Source: Elysia chlorotica (taxonomy: Eukaryota; Mollusca; Gastropoda; Plakobranchidae). Taken from it: 64,000 bases of DNA. The DNA is taken from the NCBI GenBank assembly GCA_003991915.1, contig RQTK01000014.1:385149-449148 (forward strand), read 5' to 3'. The notes beneath the pieces were generated by a model, which did no database searches, was not told the origin of the DNA, and was given only the letters and a program-made list of their open reading frames with translations. Below, piece after piece: positions 33,727 through 49,000 of the stretch. The translations under genes and the position numbers were made by a program. How positions within the stretch are numbered: the first letter of the stretch is position 1; each line of letters begins with the position of its first letter.

Positions 33727-34721
33727 GTGCTTCAAGAGTGTGTACAGCCCTGAGCAGAATATCTGCATTGACGAGGCGATGTGCCCATGGCGTGGACGCT
33801 CCTGGATGAGAGTCTACATGAAAGACAAGCCAACTAAATGGGGGCTGAAGTTCTATGAACTTTGTGAGAGCTCGTCCGGGTACGTTTGGTCTTTTGAAAT
33901 TATGCATGGAGAGGCCAACCTCTCAAACAAGCCGTACGACGTTGTTCACCGCCTGATTGACCCTCTACTAAACAACGGGCACTGTCTCTATGTGGACAAC
34001 TATTACTGCAACCCTGCCCTGTGCGAGTCACTTGCTGCTAGCAACACTATGGTGGTAGGGACAGTGCGTGCAAACCGTGTTGGGCTGCCCAAGGATTTTA
34101 TGACCCGTCCCCTTGCCACAGGCAACATGGAGTACCGCCGAAAGAACCAGGTGGCAGTCATCAGGTGGAAGGACAAGCGAGACGTGAATGTCCTCACAAC
34201 GAAGCATGTGCCACAGATGGTGGAACATCGCACCAGGACAGAAGTAAAACTGAAGCCCACAGCTGTCGTGGACTATACAGCCAATATGGCTGGTGTTGAT
34301 CTCAGCGACCAACTCATTGCATACAACCCGATGCATCGGAGGACCATCAAATGGTGGAAGAAGCTGGCCTTCCACATGCTCTCTCTAACTCTTGTGCAGG
34401 CTCATATCTTGCACAACAAGTTCCTTCTAGCTTCTGGGAAACGACCATGGGGGGCAGCTAAACGCAGTTCCAGAGGAAGGTAATTTTCTTGTGGATAGGC
34501 TCCTTGGGAAACATTTCTTGGTTCCCATTGATATGGAGAACACTAGAAAAAGGGGCTCTTGTCATGTGTGTTATAAAAGGGCAAAAGGAGCAGGGGCAAC
34601 CAGGGAACAACTAAAAAATCAAGCAAGCCGCACCACATTCAGGTGCAATATTTGCAAGAAAGGCTTTTGTGTGTATCCCTGCTTTCACGATTACCACACT
34701 AAAGATGACTTTTTGGCATAA
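33727..34721 (+). pseudogene. piggyBac-like transposase 3 (PGBD4-like), nearly intact 3' exon
   Basis: A long clean frame opens right after a strong acceptor (TTTTTTATATCTTCCACGTCAG) and carries all three catalytic aspartates of the piggyBac family: CIDEAMCPWRGRSW (Asp at about 33770), HCLYVDNYYCNPALCESL (about 33995) and NMAGVDLSDQLIAYNPMHRR (about 34298). Between them are FYELCESSSGYVWSFEI and VVGTVRANRVGLPKDF. The frame closes at 34483; a shift then allows the terminal Cys-rich domain CHVCYKRAKG, FRCNICKKGFCVYPCFHDYH to a TAA at 34719. The upstream part, including the N-terminal domain, would need another exon and is not identified. Of the three piggyBac copies this is the least decayed; only one break is visible in about 320 codons. 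Confidence 0.8.
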
Positions 34722-35600
34722 AAAGTAAATGTTTGTCCACTATTCAATTCCAAAAATGTATTTACCTCAAACACTTCTTTCAATGTAGAATTGTGATGAA
34801 TACATACTGTATGTAGCTTGATTTGTTTTTTTTTGGTAATTTATGTATATTTGAATATTTGATTGAAAATTTTTATATTGCTTTCTCTAAGAAATTTTGT
34901 AAGTTTATGCTGCATTCTCAATGTTTCTGTTTTCCTGCAGCAATGTTTCAAAGTTATAAACAAATGCATGCACGTTTTTCTTTCTTTTTTTGATACATTG
35001 TAAAAAATCCAGTGAGTGTATTTTTATAATATAATTGAATAGTTGATTGACACGACATGTACTGTGGCATTTTCTTTTTTCTCCCCTTCATTGATGTAAA
35101 CTTTCACTTTGTATGTATATATTTTATATCTCAAGTAAAAAATGTATTATTCAGATTATTTTTCATGCCTAAAAATGTATTTGATAACATCATATCATTT
35201 TTACTATTGCCTTTTTACAAAAAAAATTTTTTGCTAAATATTACCATTTTTTCAAGATTTTTAGCTAATAAAATTTTGGTGTAATTGAATTTTGGCTTTT
35301 TTACATTTATAAAGCTACATCTAAATATTACATTACAAAAAACTGTTTGCAAAAAGACTAAAAAATAAAAAAGTTATGATTTTTTAAAAATACCCCTAAA
35401 ATGAGCGATACGCGGTGTAACTGCGGCCCAAAACAGCGCGATGCCAATGAGTCAGACTTTTGTCCATTACAAACCCTTATTTATTTCTGGACATTTTGGT
35501 GAAAAAATTATGTTGATAGAATGATTGAAAATATTTTTCTTTGCAATTTTACAAATACGTTATCAATTTTTCAAACCGGAAGAAGTTTGTTTGGCATGCG
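34722..35600. other. A+T-rich noncoding stretch
   Basis: No coding signal. A short GC-richer patch occurs at 35405-35445 (GATACGCGGTGTAACTGCGG). Confidence 0.5.
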
Positions 35601-35689
35601 CAACCAAATATCTAGCACCCTATTGAAATGAATCGTGGCTTTTATTTTGCTTGTCTGGCGATGAAACAATCAAAGGAAGTGTGGTGGAA

Positions 35690-35832
35690 TTGGGTATAGA
35701 TAGAACCTACGATACGTCACAGGTCCGCGCGCCGCCATTTTGAACAGTGAAAAAAGTTCTGTTTACATTGGTAACACTACGTTAGCAAAGTGACATTACT
35801 AAGTTTTAGAGAGATTGTGGGCATTCAAAACC
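35690..35832 (+). promoter_or_regulatory. Probable core promoter with YY1 motif upstream of THAP gene
   Basis: TACGTCAC (CRE half-site type, 35713-35720) and, within GCGCGCCGCCATTTTG, a perfect YY1-type GCCGCCATTTTG at 35731-35742 lie about 100 bases before the first ATG of the THAP exon. It is one of the few CpG-rich islands in the right half. Position and spacing fit a TATA-less start region with the YY1 site just downstream of initiation. Inference from motifs only. Confidence 0.5.
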
Positions 35833-36040
35833 ATGCCAGGCAGTAGTTGTTGCATCGTTGGGTGCACAAATACTTCTTCTAAAATAAACTCGTCATTTCG
35901 TTACTATAGAATCCCGCTTATCATCACTAGAGAAGGAAAACAAACTGAAGATCTGACAAGAGAAAGACAGCTTGCGTGGTTGAAGGCCATTAATCGTAAA
36001 GGTTTCACAACAGCTGAGATTGCTAAAAAACCTTGGATAG
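35833..36040 (+). CDS. THAP-domain protein, first coding exon (partial)
   Basis: The first ATG opens MPGSSCCIVGCTNTSSK, the N-terminal CxxxC of a THAP zinc finger, followed by FRYYRIPLIITREG and ERQLAWLKAINRKGF, which supply the conserved Pro and Trp. The exon ends KKPWI at a GTAATA donor (36041), exactly before the part of the domain that normally reads RVCSxHFxSG; that second exon was not found in the following 2 kb. THAP domains bind DNA in transcription factors and in P-element-type transposases. Because the frame is intact, the promoter looks genuine and the exon lies outside the main transposon cluster, a real gene or recently domesticated copy is possible. A dead first exon is the alternative. 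Confidence 0.65.
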
Positions 36041-37145
36041 GTAATACATGTGTTCCTTGAAAATTTATTTTAAGTCAAATTCATCTAAGTCTGTCCGCAA
36101 TTCAGTCAATTAAAGTCCTAGAACATAACATTTCTAAAAAATTATTAATTTTTGTGCTGGTTAGTGTTTTGAAAAAAAAAAAAGCATGACTGCAGCCCTT
36201 CAAATGGAATTGTAACAGTGGCAACGCTCAAGCAAAATGTTTGGTCCAGCTCAGGTTAGATAGCCTCAGTTCAATGTTTGTTTACGCAGGGTTACAAACA
36301 AACATGATGTGGAGAACAAGAAGTCAAGTGAAATATACTGAAAAGCAAAGGGCAAGCACTCTCAGTTCCTTCAGGTTCTAGCTGGATTGTAAAATGCTGC
36401 TTTTCTCAATATTTGGGGACTGGGCAACTGACTCCTTAGACAATGACTAGAGACCATTATGTGACCCCATGCATGAACCTGATAACCCATATTTTCATTT
36501 AAAAATTCCAACAAAAAACGAGATTAAGTGGTTATTAGGTGCCTCACATATTTTATTTGTAAAAACTAAATGAAAGCATTTCATAATGTTTAGATGGACA
36601 AATTATCATATTCTAATTTCTCAACCTCTACATTCATCTTCAAAACAGTTAACTTTGAGTAGATTTTTTTCAGTTTTATCTTTGTATGGGTATATCAGGT
36701 TCATGCATGTGGCCACAGCATTCTAAAACGTAATCTTCTTCTACAAACCTTCGAGATAACACCATTTAGTAGGATAACATCAGCATTAACATTAACACAA
36801 CAGCAAGATAATTGATTTTCATCTGCGGAAAAAATGTATCCTCTGGTTTAATGTTACATTCATGTCAATAAAATATGATAACATACATTAAATAACACTT
36901 GTTTGATCTACACAGTCACATGATTTTGTTAGTTTTCATCATTGCAAAGAATAGAACTCAATAGAAGTGATCACAAAATCATTCATCAGGGTTTGAAAAG
37001 AAATAACATTTTTTACCTTACACTTACGGTATACATAAAATAAGTTAAATTTCTCAACGCTAGTTGAGATTTTCCATATATCCTAGCGGTGACTTTATGG
37101 CTCGTTAAAAATAAAAAGAGCAACTGATTAGGATTACCATCATTT
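36041..37145. other. Intron or intergenic, no recognised feature
   Basis: No second THAP exon, SINE or transposase was identified. Confidence 0.45.
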
Positions 37146-37149
37146 TGAC

Positions 37150-37447
37150 AGAGAGAGAAGATGGTAGTATAACGCCGAGAAGAGAGAAAGAGAGGAGGAG
37201 AAGAAGAAACTTGAAAGTTGAGAGAAGGAAAAAAAGAAAGAAAGAAAAAGCGAGAAATCTGAAAACCGAGAGAGACAGAGAGAGACGGAGGAAGGATAAA
37301 GGAAAATGAAGAAGATGCCAGAAAAAAGGTGAGAGTGAGAGAAAGATAGAAAGGAATGTAAGTGAAAAAAGAAGCTAGAAAGCTGAGAGAGAGCGAGAAA
37401 GAAAGAGGAAGAGGGGGGAAGAAGAAGCTAGAAATCCGAGAGAAAGA
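37150..37447. repeat. GA-rich purine tract
   Basis: Imperfect GAGAGA/GAAGAAG/GAAAGA sequence with the phrases AGAAGCTAGAAA(T/G)C and CGAGAGAGA recurring, so it is an old complex repeat more than a pure microsatellite. Confidence 0.85.
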
Positions 37448-38254
37448 GCCATAGATGTTCCTGTTTACTACTGCCTCAAGTGCTTGTACCAAAAATATGT
37501 AAAAGGAGAAAGATACAAACAATGTTAATTGTTATCATGTATTCGCGAAATTTTTGACAGTTTTGTCTCAAACTGGACAATTGACCTTTTGTTTGTATAA
37601 AATATTTGAGAAATTTGTTTCACAGCTTTGAAAGACCTGAATTATCTGATCCTAAAATACAAAACGGAGATCTGGAAAAACTGGAACCGGTTCCACCCCT
37701 GATTCATGTACTTTTTCTCAACACCACAGCATGTTATAATACTAATCTTTGGCATCTCATGTTGGGATAGAAATTTGACAAAATAGTAAAAAGGCAAGTT
37801 AAACAAAATTATCATTAAAGCAGGTGAATTTGACAGTAGACTTTTACCGAGTGGGAGATTATGGATGCCAAGGGCCAGAACCAAGAGATACAGAAATTTT
37901 TATTTGCCTAGATGTATTATTGTATATCTTTAAAAAAAATGAACATTTTATTAGAAAATGATTATTTACAACACACAAACCCTTTAAAATCCATTCTTAA
38001 CTAGATACTTAACAAGAATAGCGATACTTCTATTTAATTGTATCTATGTTTATATTTACTAATTTAATTTCTTGTACATGTACATTACGTATAATTTATG
38101 ATGTTTACACATTAGATTTTTAATGATACACACACTCATCAACTTGAGCTGTGATATGTGAATTTATCATTTATATACTGTATAATGTATTATAATTAAT
38201 CTTTATATCAAAATTTTTTTTTTTTTTTAATTTTCTTATCGATGTTAACTTTTT
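37448..38254. other. A+T-rich region downstream of MRM2
   Basis: Minus-strand polyadenylation candidates for MRM2 are ATTAAA (38063-38068) and AATAAA (near 37897). No other feature. Confidence 0.45.
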
Positions 38255-38256
38255 GA

Positions 38257-38423
38257 TTTCGTCTTTTGTATGAAGACAGTGTATTTCCCCTTGAAATATG
38301 AATACAGATTTGAATATTCTGTCTATCATATATATAAACTAGGAAGGATTTGATTTCGTCTTTTGAGAATGAAATAAATAATATGAATACAGATTTGAAT
38401 ATTCTGTCTATCATATATATAAA

Positions 38424-38433
<10 letters not shown>
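38257..38433. repeat. Tandem duplication overlapping the MRM2 stop codon
   Basis: GATTTCGTCTTTTG ... AATATGAATACAGATTTG, AATATTCTGTCTATCATATA and TATAAACTAGGAAGGA occurs twice (38257-38350 and 38351-38433; periods of 86-94 bases because of an internal indel). The right-hand copy contains the last codons and the TAG of MRM2 on the minus strand; the left-hand copy lies in its 3' UTR. Confidence 0.85.
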
Positions 38434-40800
<2,367 letters not shown>

Positions 40801-40803
40801 TGT

Positions 40804-41370
40804 GTTACACACCCATCCCTGCCAGGGCAACAGTTGCTGCAATCTTCTCTAAACCCTCCAAGGATCCGTAGAGCTTGCTTTGCAAATCCGTCCGCTGGCT
40901 CCATACAGTTATTCTTATGTCTTCATAGTCATTGCAGTCTTGTAGTGCATGCTCTACGATTTCTGCTTCTGTAGGTATAGGGCCTACCACACGAGCACAT
41001 ATCAGACTGTCCGATTTTGTACATGTGTATTTGTTATACATGTGATACCTAGGTCGGTTGTGCTCAATTCTGTCTGGGATTGTCTGTTCAAACTACGTGT
41101 CAAGCCATCTGCTCTTTGGTTACCATTAATTATATACTGCAATGCCTTGGGATCCATTGCAGGATCAGACATGCCGCCCTTTTATTAATATTTTGTGTAG
41201 AGGTTCATTGATGTGGTTTAACTAGAGTTTTTCTATGACGGATTTTGCGTCACTCAGAATAACGATCTGTAATGTTGGTTTCTCCAGGAATCACAGTGCT
41301 TCTTTGATAGCTTCCAATTCCGCGTATCTACTTTTGTTCTTGCTCAATGTAATCTCTTTAAATTCTCTTT
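40804..41370 (-). mobile_element. Non-LTR retrotransposon 3' fragment (RNase H-like domain)
   Basis: Reading the minus strand from 41370: SKNKSRYAELEAIKEAL, then LQIVILSDAKSVIEKL, then GNQRADGLTRSLNRQSQ, the E, D and GNxxAD motifs of an RNase H domain as found at the end of some LINE polyproteins. The frame then reads VVGPIPTEAEIVEHALQDCN, WSQRTDLQSKLYGSLEGLEK and IAATVALAGMGV, the usual C-terminal tail after RNase H. Interrupted by stops (after KEAL, after KL) and a frame change. No reverse transcriptase lies upstream, so the copy is 5'-truncated. Confidence 0.7.
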
Positions 41371-41568
41371 ATTTTACACCACCATCTGTTGTATAATTAA
41401 TGTCTAGTCTGCTTATTCTATTTTTTATTTTGAAATATTTTCCAACTAGATCCAGTATTATGTTCCTCACATTTTCCCCTAACCCCAACCCCTCTTCATC
41501 CTCCTCCCCCCCCCCCCCCATTTCTTCCCTTCCTTTTTCTTTTTTCCATAATTTTCCATCCCAAAACA

Positions 41569-41570
<2 letters not shown>

Positions 41571-41603
<33 letters not shown>

Positions 41604-41627
41604 TGAACAACAACAACAACAACAACG
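41571..41627. repeat. (AAC)n microsatellite
   Basis: About eighteen AAC units with one ATG interruption, preceded by a C-rich run (41507-41519). Confidence 0.93.
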
Positions 41628-41639
41628 CGGCAAGTAGCC

Positions 41640-42935
41640 TACTTGCATTCATGAACCTGTAGATGGTCAAGAGTTAACTGAATATTGGCCAATGAGACAT
41701 ACATAATTAGTGCTGTGCACATGTCCTATGCACAGCTGATGTGCATCTTTAGTACGCGAATAATTATACCAACTCCTTCATCCTTCTTAGCCAGTCTCAG
41801 ACAATATGCAAAATCTATTTTTTGTTGTTGTGACTTTTCATTTCTCGACGACCATAGGATGTCGGTCGACGGATGACAGCTTGTGATGTTGTGCCGACAA
41901 CCTGTGCATTGCGAAACTGAGGCAAAGTTTAGCCTGTGTTGGTCTGTGTCGGACGTTCGCTAAATTTTACCTGCTCTCAGTTCAAAACTTAAAACACATA
42001 TATTTTCTCTAGAATGCATCTATAATTGGCAAAGCTTGGCGTGCATGTAGCCCAAGGCCTGCACCTTATGTCGACGGTGGCAAATAAGGCCAGCCTCTAT
42101 TATATCGATAATTAATATTATAGTTTCGATCATTCCCACATGAATGTACAGTGAACTTATTACTTTCGATTTCAAAGGTGAGGGACCATCCAGTCCACAA
42201 AAGCTGGAAGTGGATAAAGTAATAATTTCATATTTTATTACCAATAGGTTGTTCTATAGTTCAATGTTCACCATCTTTTAAAGAATCAATAATTCTTACC
42301 TTTAAAACTTTTACTAGACCTAGATCTAGATCTAATTGTATCCCCGAATAGCAAGAGAATCAACGTTTAAACTTGAAAATTAATCTATCTGGATCATCTA
42401 GTGTAGAGATTCTAACCTGGAGTCTTTCTTTATTCTGTTTCATGATGAATTGATTAGCCTGTTTCATGATATATTGAACCCAAATTAAATAGATATAGCT
42501 TTTAGAAAGTAATCTTGATCAATAGGCCTATCTATATTTACCATAATTTTTTCATGATGAATCGAACATTATCCAATGATTATAAACAAACATCAGTTAG
42601 GTCTACAGTATAAATTTACAATAAATATTATTGAAACTGCACATCTATGAAAATTTTTTTTTTTTCATTTTCTGTCAACAAGAATTAAACAATATAGATC
42701 TAGATCCATAGTATATACCTTGTAAGATGAGATCTAAGGAACATCCAGGCTGTTATTTTGTTTTTTTTCTTCATTTCCTGAGTTGGTGAAAACTAAAAAA
42801 GTTCCTTTTGCAATTAAAGGAATGCAGATATTTAAAAAAATTCAAAGAGTCCATATATAGCAATGAGTTTAAAAATTATAAAATGCCAGGGAAATTATAA
42901 TTCCCTTCTTTTCTTCCAGAGCACTATACACATTT
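41640..42935. other. Noncoding region upstream of the flavin-reductase-like gene
   Basis: No exon recognised; AGATCT words at 42318-42332 and 42698. G+C rises briefly at 41840-41950. Confidence 0.45.
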
Positions 42936-42940
42936 AATTC

Positions 42941-42952
42941 AAAATGGTGGCC
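42941..42952 (-). promoter_or_regulatory. YY1-like motif upstream of the flavin-reductase-like gene
   Basis: On the minus strand GGCCACCATTTTG matches the YY1 core (CCATTTTG) about 125 bases before the first ATG. A pyrimidine tract ending TTTTTTTTTTTTCAAAAG at 43068 could instead be an acceptor for an unseen 5' noncoding exon, which would place this motif near the transcription start. Confidence 0.35.
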
Positions 42953-43074
42953 ATAATTTGTTATTTTTGTTTTTTCTTGGGAATTATGTTGATCTTTTTC
43001 TACGATAAGTGTTCCTAAATTCCACTCTCCACATCTTTCCTTTCATATAATTTTTTTTTTTTCAAAAGTCAGTC

Positions 43075-46000
43075 ATGGCAGCCGGCACTCTGACAATATC
43101 AAGACACTTGACATGCAGCTTGAAACGTTCCATCCAGAAGATAATCAAACCTGCCAGCAGAACCACAACATCACAGTCCTGGTGCAGGAGGTCCATGCAG
43201 GGATCTTTGCCTTGTAAAAGATTTTATGCAAGTTCTTGTAAGTTCGCATTCATTGTGTTCTTCATCCTTCCATGTTATTTCCTTCCTGTCAGTGTAATGG
43301 GACCGGTTAAGTCTAGGTATGTGGTGTCGTGCTATAGGATCTTCCTCTTAGTACCTAGGAGGCATTGAACTAGGAGAGTGCTTTGCTTTTTCTCACTGTC
43401 TAGGGAATCAGAGCACAATAAAGTAGTTACTGTAATTATAATTATACAAACCTTAAATTCTTTTTCTAACCAAAGATTGTCTGTCTCATTATCAATCACA
43501 TTATCTTAGAAATATTTGAGCCTATAAATTATAATTTGTTGTTGAAATTTTTAAGCTACTTTAGGATGATTTACTCCCTAATATGTTGTAGTTATAAATC
43601 CTTCCATTTTTTATAATTCTCGAGGTTTTTCTTTAACTTTTCCCCAGCATCAGTTCCACCAGATGACCACCATGAAGTCTTGTTGCAGAGACAGCGGAGG
43701 CGGGAAGAGGCACAAAAGGAGCTTGTATCAGCTGAGACATCAGAACTTTTCAAATTAGCCATGAGAAAAGTTCCACAGCAAGGTCATTCTTTTAACTTGG
43801 TAGTGCTTGAGGCTTGAAACCAATGAGTTATTGCAAAAAATATTACGGTATTTTAGATGCGACTTTCCTTTGTGTTAAAAAGGAGGAAAAAAAATATGAG
43901 TTATTTCCAAACTTTTGAGGGAATTGTACCTAATTTAAATAAAGGAGTTAACTCAATAAAGTGGTACTTTTAAGGATAGTTTAGGGTTTTGCGTGGTAAA
44001 ACATGTTCAACAGATGATGTTGGGGTTTCTTTGAAAAAACAAAAAGATAGAGAGAGAGAGAGTGATAAAGAGACTTTTTTTTATATCTTCTTCCTGATCT
44101 CTAATTATGAGATGTGCAGAGGGACTCCTCTCTGTCTTGAGATCCATAATGATCCATGTCTTTTGTGTTACTCTCATATTAGAGCAATTAAATGGAATGA
44201 ATGAACTTTGACAAATCGCTGATTTGGAAAAAAAAAAGGCTTATATGTGTAGGAAAGTTTTCATATTTAATTAATTCTCCTCTTTCTTAACTTAATGTGG
44301 TTCATAACAATACCTTGATATAATTTTTGTTCTAGTGATTGTTGTGACGACTGGCCTGTACCAACCAGAGTCTCGATCGTGGTTAAAGAGAGGAGTGACT
44401 TGCAGTACTTTCTCCAGCGTGTCATTTCACCCTCCCATTATTTCACTGTGCCTCAACCAGGGCAGGTAAATTATTATCTTTTAAGATAGATCTATAGTTT
44501 TTACCAATTTTATGAGCCAAATCATTTCAATGGCTCAATGGAAAAAACAGGCAATGTCACATTTTTTTACCCGGTGCATAAAAAATTATGTAGACTAAAC
44601 TTTTGGCAAAAATTGGCATACTGTACTCTTTTGATCAATGAAAAATAATATACCTATGAAATTACATAAAAACTAGAATACATTTCAAAGATTCTTGTTC
44701 AACTAAAATGTTATGCAAGCGTAACTGTAAATTTGAGCTTTTGGATTTCAATGAAATAAAAGAAAAGTTAAATACTTGTACTGAATTATTTTTTAAAAGT
44801 GGTGGAAATTGGAAATTACCACAACAATTGGTTCAAATCTAATCAATTTGCTGGCAGAGCTAGAAATAAACAAAAGAAACATACAGGTCAATGGGTTTTA
44901 TCCTTTCAGTTCCAAAATCGTGGACTGTCCACAACCCTCTCTCAGGCAAGAACTTTCAAATTTTTTATTTATTTTATTTTTTTAAAATATTTCACCCATC
45001 AAGTGCCATACTTTGCAGGGTTGGTGATCATGTCCCTCCACACTTTTCAAGCCTTTGATGCTTTCAATGCCTCGCTCACTTTCCCTACATTAAGCCATTT
45101 AATTAGTCAGTCCATTATCTTTTCAAATTGTTTTAACCTACTGAAATTACATAAAATAATTCAAATTGTCATAAGATATTACAAATTTACTCTAATAATA
45201 ACAAGAAAAAAAAAGATTGCTTGGCATCTACAAATTTTATTTATAAGTGATTTTTCGTGTTAGTTTCCTGTAGAACTGTTTCATTAGGCATTCAGCTGCC
45301 TCCAGTTTCTTCTGTGTTTATTTTGAAATTGTCCAAGCTTAGATCCATAATTGATGTAAGGATGATATGGCTTCAATATAGCTTTTAAGAACTCTTCTTT
45401 TTGTATGCATGGAGATTCTCTTGTTTCTTAAGACTGCTTTCATTTTCTGAAAACTCAACTCTGCCAGTGCTAGTCTTGATGATATTTCAGTGTTATTCTT
45501 TCCATCACTTGAGATTGAAATTCCTAACTATTTTAATTGGTCACGCTATTTCAGTTAAGTTTCTTTGATATAGATATTTTTTTGTGGAGGTTCTTTCCTC
45601 TGAATGATGACTATCTCTTCTGTATTTTTACCTTTCAATTCCAGTCCTTTTTTCCTGCTCTCTTCTTCAACGATCTCCAACAGTTGTTGCAGGTCTTCAC
45701 TATTATCTGCTATTAGTGCAGTGTCATCGGCATGACTATATTAAGTTGTTTTTGTTATGTCCTCCTATTTTAATTTCTGGGTAACCTTCTAAGTTCCCTA
45801 TGATTATTTCACTGTAGAGGTAGAAAAAGTCGGGGAGAGTACACAGACCTGTCTAAGACCTTGGTTTATGGCTTGTTTTCAGTACATGCTTTTAATTATT
45901 TGTAGATTTTTTCCATCAACTTCCAATTGTGTTAGCTGTTTGATTATATTATCATGGAGCACTCTCTCAAATGCCTTAGGGTAATCATTAAAGCATAAGT

Positions 46001-49000
46001 AAACATTTTTTTTTACTTCAAATACCTGTTCAATGACAGTATGTAAGATGTAGATCTATAGTGTTTGTTTTTCCTTTTCCCTCTACAAACCCCCATTCTA
46101 AACGATATTTTGATGATATGACTCATGAGACTAATTATGATAGTGCAATAAAGTTTTCGTTCTGTGCTCCTAGCTTCTTTGATGATGCTAAAAATATTGA
46201 TTTTGAGATATCTGTTGGAATCTGAATTGTGTTAAAGATTTCACTGAGCAACGTTGTAACTTAATCAATTTCATATAGTCCTACGTCAAGTGCTTCTATC
46301 ATCTCAACTGATATTTTGTCTGGGTCTGTTGCTTTGCCTGCCTTTATTTTTCTTATCGCTTTATTGTATCTCATCTTTCATAATAGGTGACCATACTAAC
46401 ATTTTTCTGCAATACATTGTGGTCTTTCGTATGGTCATAAAAAATTGTGCTCATATTTTCTGCCCATCTTTCTAAAATTTTCTTTTTTTTTTCCATTACG
46501 GTGACACATATATATATCCATTAAAATGCATGTTTATTCTGTCATTCTTTAATGTTGTAAAAGTGTATATTCTCCATTTTGTCAATTTAATTTTTAGACC
46601 TAATTTAACAGTAGCAATGTGTCCTCAAAGAATAAGTACAGTTCTTAAACACATCCGATCAATTATTTGGACCATAATTCTTTAAATTGCTACTGTGGAT
46701 TTTGGGACTAAAATTTATGAAACAACTGCAAAAAAACCATAAAAAAACGTAAGATCTTCTAATACACAGAACAAGTGAAACTTATCAATGCAAATTTTTT
46801 TTTTATATATGTTTCAGTCGCATGCACAACCTGTTGAAGTCAACAAAACGTTTTGCAGTCCACATTTTGGCTCAAGACCAGGTATTTAATTCTGTTCAAC
46901 TTTCTTCTACCATTGCATTTGTAATGCTTTCTTATGCAGCTGTTATTCTGTAGAGTTAATAATCAATTAATAAAAAGCCTTGACATAACTTTTCTTTTGT
47001 TTTGAGACTTAACTAATATTTATTTAATAATAGTTGTTTCTCTATCCAAAAGGTCTTCTGTAAAAAAGTTTGATTCAAAATTCAGGAAACAAAAAAAAAT
47101 GAAGAAATGAATATAAGACTAAAGAGTCCTGAATTCTTTTGAGTTTGGTTGTAAACCTCAGTAATTGTTGAATTTATTGTAAATTAAAATTTGTCAGTTT
47201 TTTGTTTTTGCTTTTTTTTTTATGCCAGGTGAGACATGGCATACATTTTTCTAAACCAGCAAAAGATGATCAATGCCAGTTTGAGAATATACCACACGTG
47301 CAAGGGGAAGAGGTGAGAAAGATATTGGGCTGAAATTATGCTGCTAGTGTTAAAAGCCTTTGAAATAAAATGTGGAGGCTAATACAGTAAACTTTTCCCC
47401 TCATCAGCTCTTTGATTATGTGGTTTTTTTTTTAAATTTTAACTGCACAGTATTGAAGAAGAATTATTTTGTGAGCTTGCCAACACCTCTGGTAGACAGA
47501 TGACTGTGGGATTAATGAGTGGATGAGATACTTTTTTTTTTCGTAGGTCAAGAAGCGGAAAAATCAGGAATGCATAGTTTTCATCGAGTCTGAGTTTGTT
47601 ACAGTCGAGGTGCATTGTATAATATTTAATTAATTATCATTCTGTATCACTGCATGATCAGATCTTTTTGTTTTCCACCAGGGCCTCCCTATCATCTTGG
47701 GATCGCTGGCGTGCCTGCTCTGTGACAGTCACTCCTACCACGGAGTGGGCGATCACACAGTCTGGTACGGCACTGTCACAGGGGTCAGTATGTCAGAGAC
47801 GTTACAGGAACCGCTCATCTACTTTACTCGGTGAGGAACTAGCTTGATTTCATTGTACAAGAAAAAAATATAAATTTTGGTTAAGATGACAGTCAAAAAG
47901 GATGTTTTATGAAAACTAAACTACTTAAACTGCTATAGGAACAGTCATAACAGTCAAATTTGCCTTAAACTTTTAATTGCTATGATATCTTTGAGATGCA
48001 CTCAGCACAAAAGCGATGATTAGTCATTCAGTTAATGTTGACGATTTGTGAGGAGAATATCTGTGACGTCGATGCCTCCATCTTTGTGTAGGATTCAGAG
48101 GGAAAACTTCCCCCAAATTACTGGATTTTTTTTCAGTGTTTTTTACTGTTCATTTCATTGTTGATATGCAGGCTCATTCTCTGGTATTCACCCGAAATCT
48201 GACCTGTATGAGAACTTTTTTTTTTTTAATCCTGAGAGGAGGGTTCTGAGTTAGAGATCACCATAATATGCATAGTCTTGAATGTCCAGAAATCTAGACA
48301 TAATATGCATAGTCTTGAATGTTCAGAAATCTAGAGATTTGATTCATATGTAAATACATAGATGTTTCTAAATAGTGCAGAACCATATTTTAAACTAAAA
48401 AGTTGTTTTTTTACCATAGGAAGTTCCGCTCTGTCGGAGATGAAATATTCCTCAAGGCGTTTGAAGATGCTACTTTGCCATTTGAAGACTGGACACACCA
48501 AGCACATTTGAGGATGGCTTGGAACTACATCAAAGAACATGGGAAGGAAGGGGCAGTCCCTTATATCAAGTGAGCATTGTCTTTGGTTAGTGGTAGGATC
48601 TAAATAGTATTCTAGATGGAGGAGGATAAACTGGCGTAAGTGGTAGAGCGTTGGCTCCCTATTTAGAAGTCTCTGATTTGAAACCCTCGATCGGACATAA
48701 ATTTGTTTATCCAAATTTGTCGCCTCCTTGTTGGATCTGTGTCAGTATAATTTGATCGTCTGAAAAGGAAGTCCAGGTATCCTCATACTGTCTCTGTGTA
48801 TGGCAGCACGTAAGATGGTCATACTGGCCCCCAAGACTAACGTCACAAAATTATGTAGTCTATATCGTGCTGATATTTGACATTAAGCAACCAACTCAAC
48901 TCAAGATAACATAATAGTTTATGATAGCAGACCCCACCTAGATGATAACATCTAATATTCAGGTTTCTATGTTGTTTCCCTTTTTGTTCATGACACTTTG

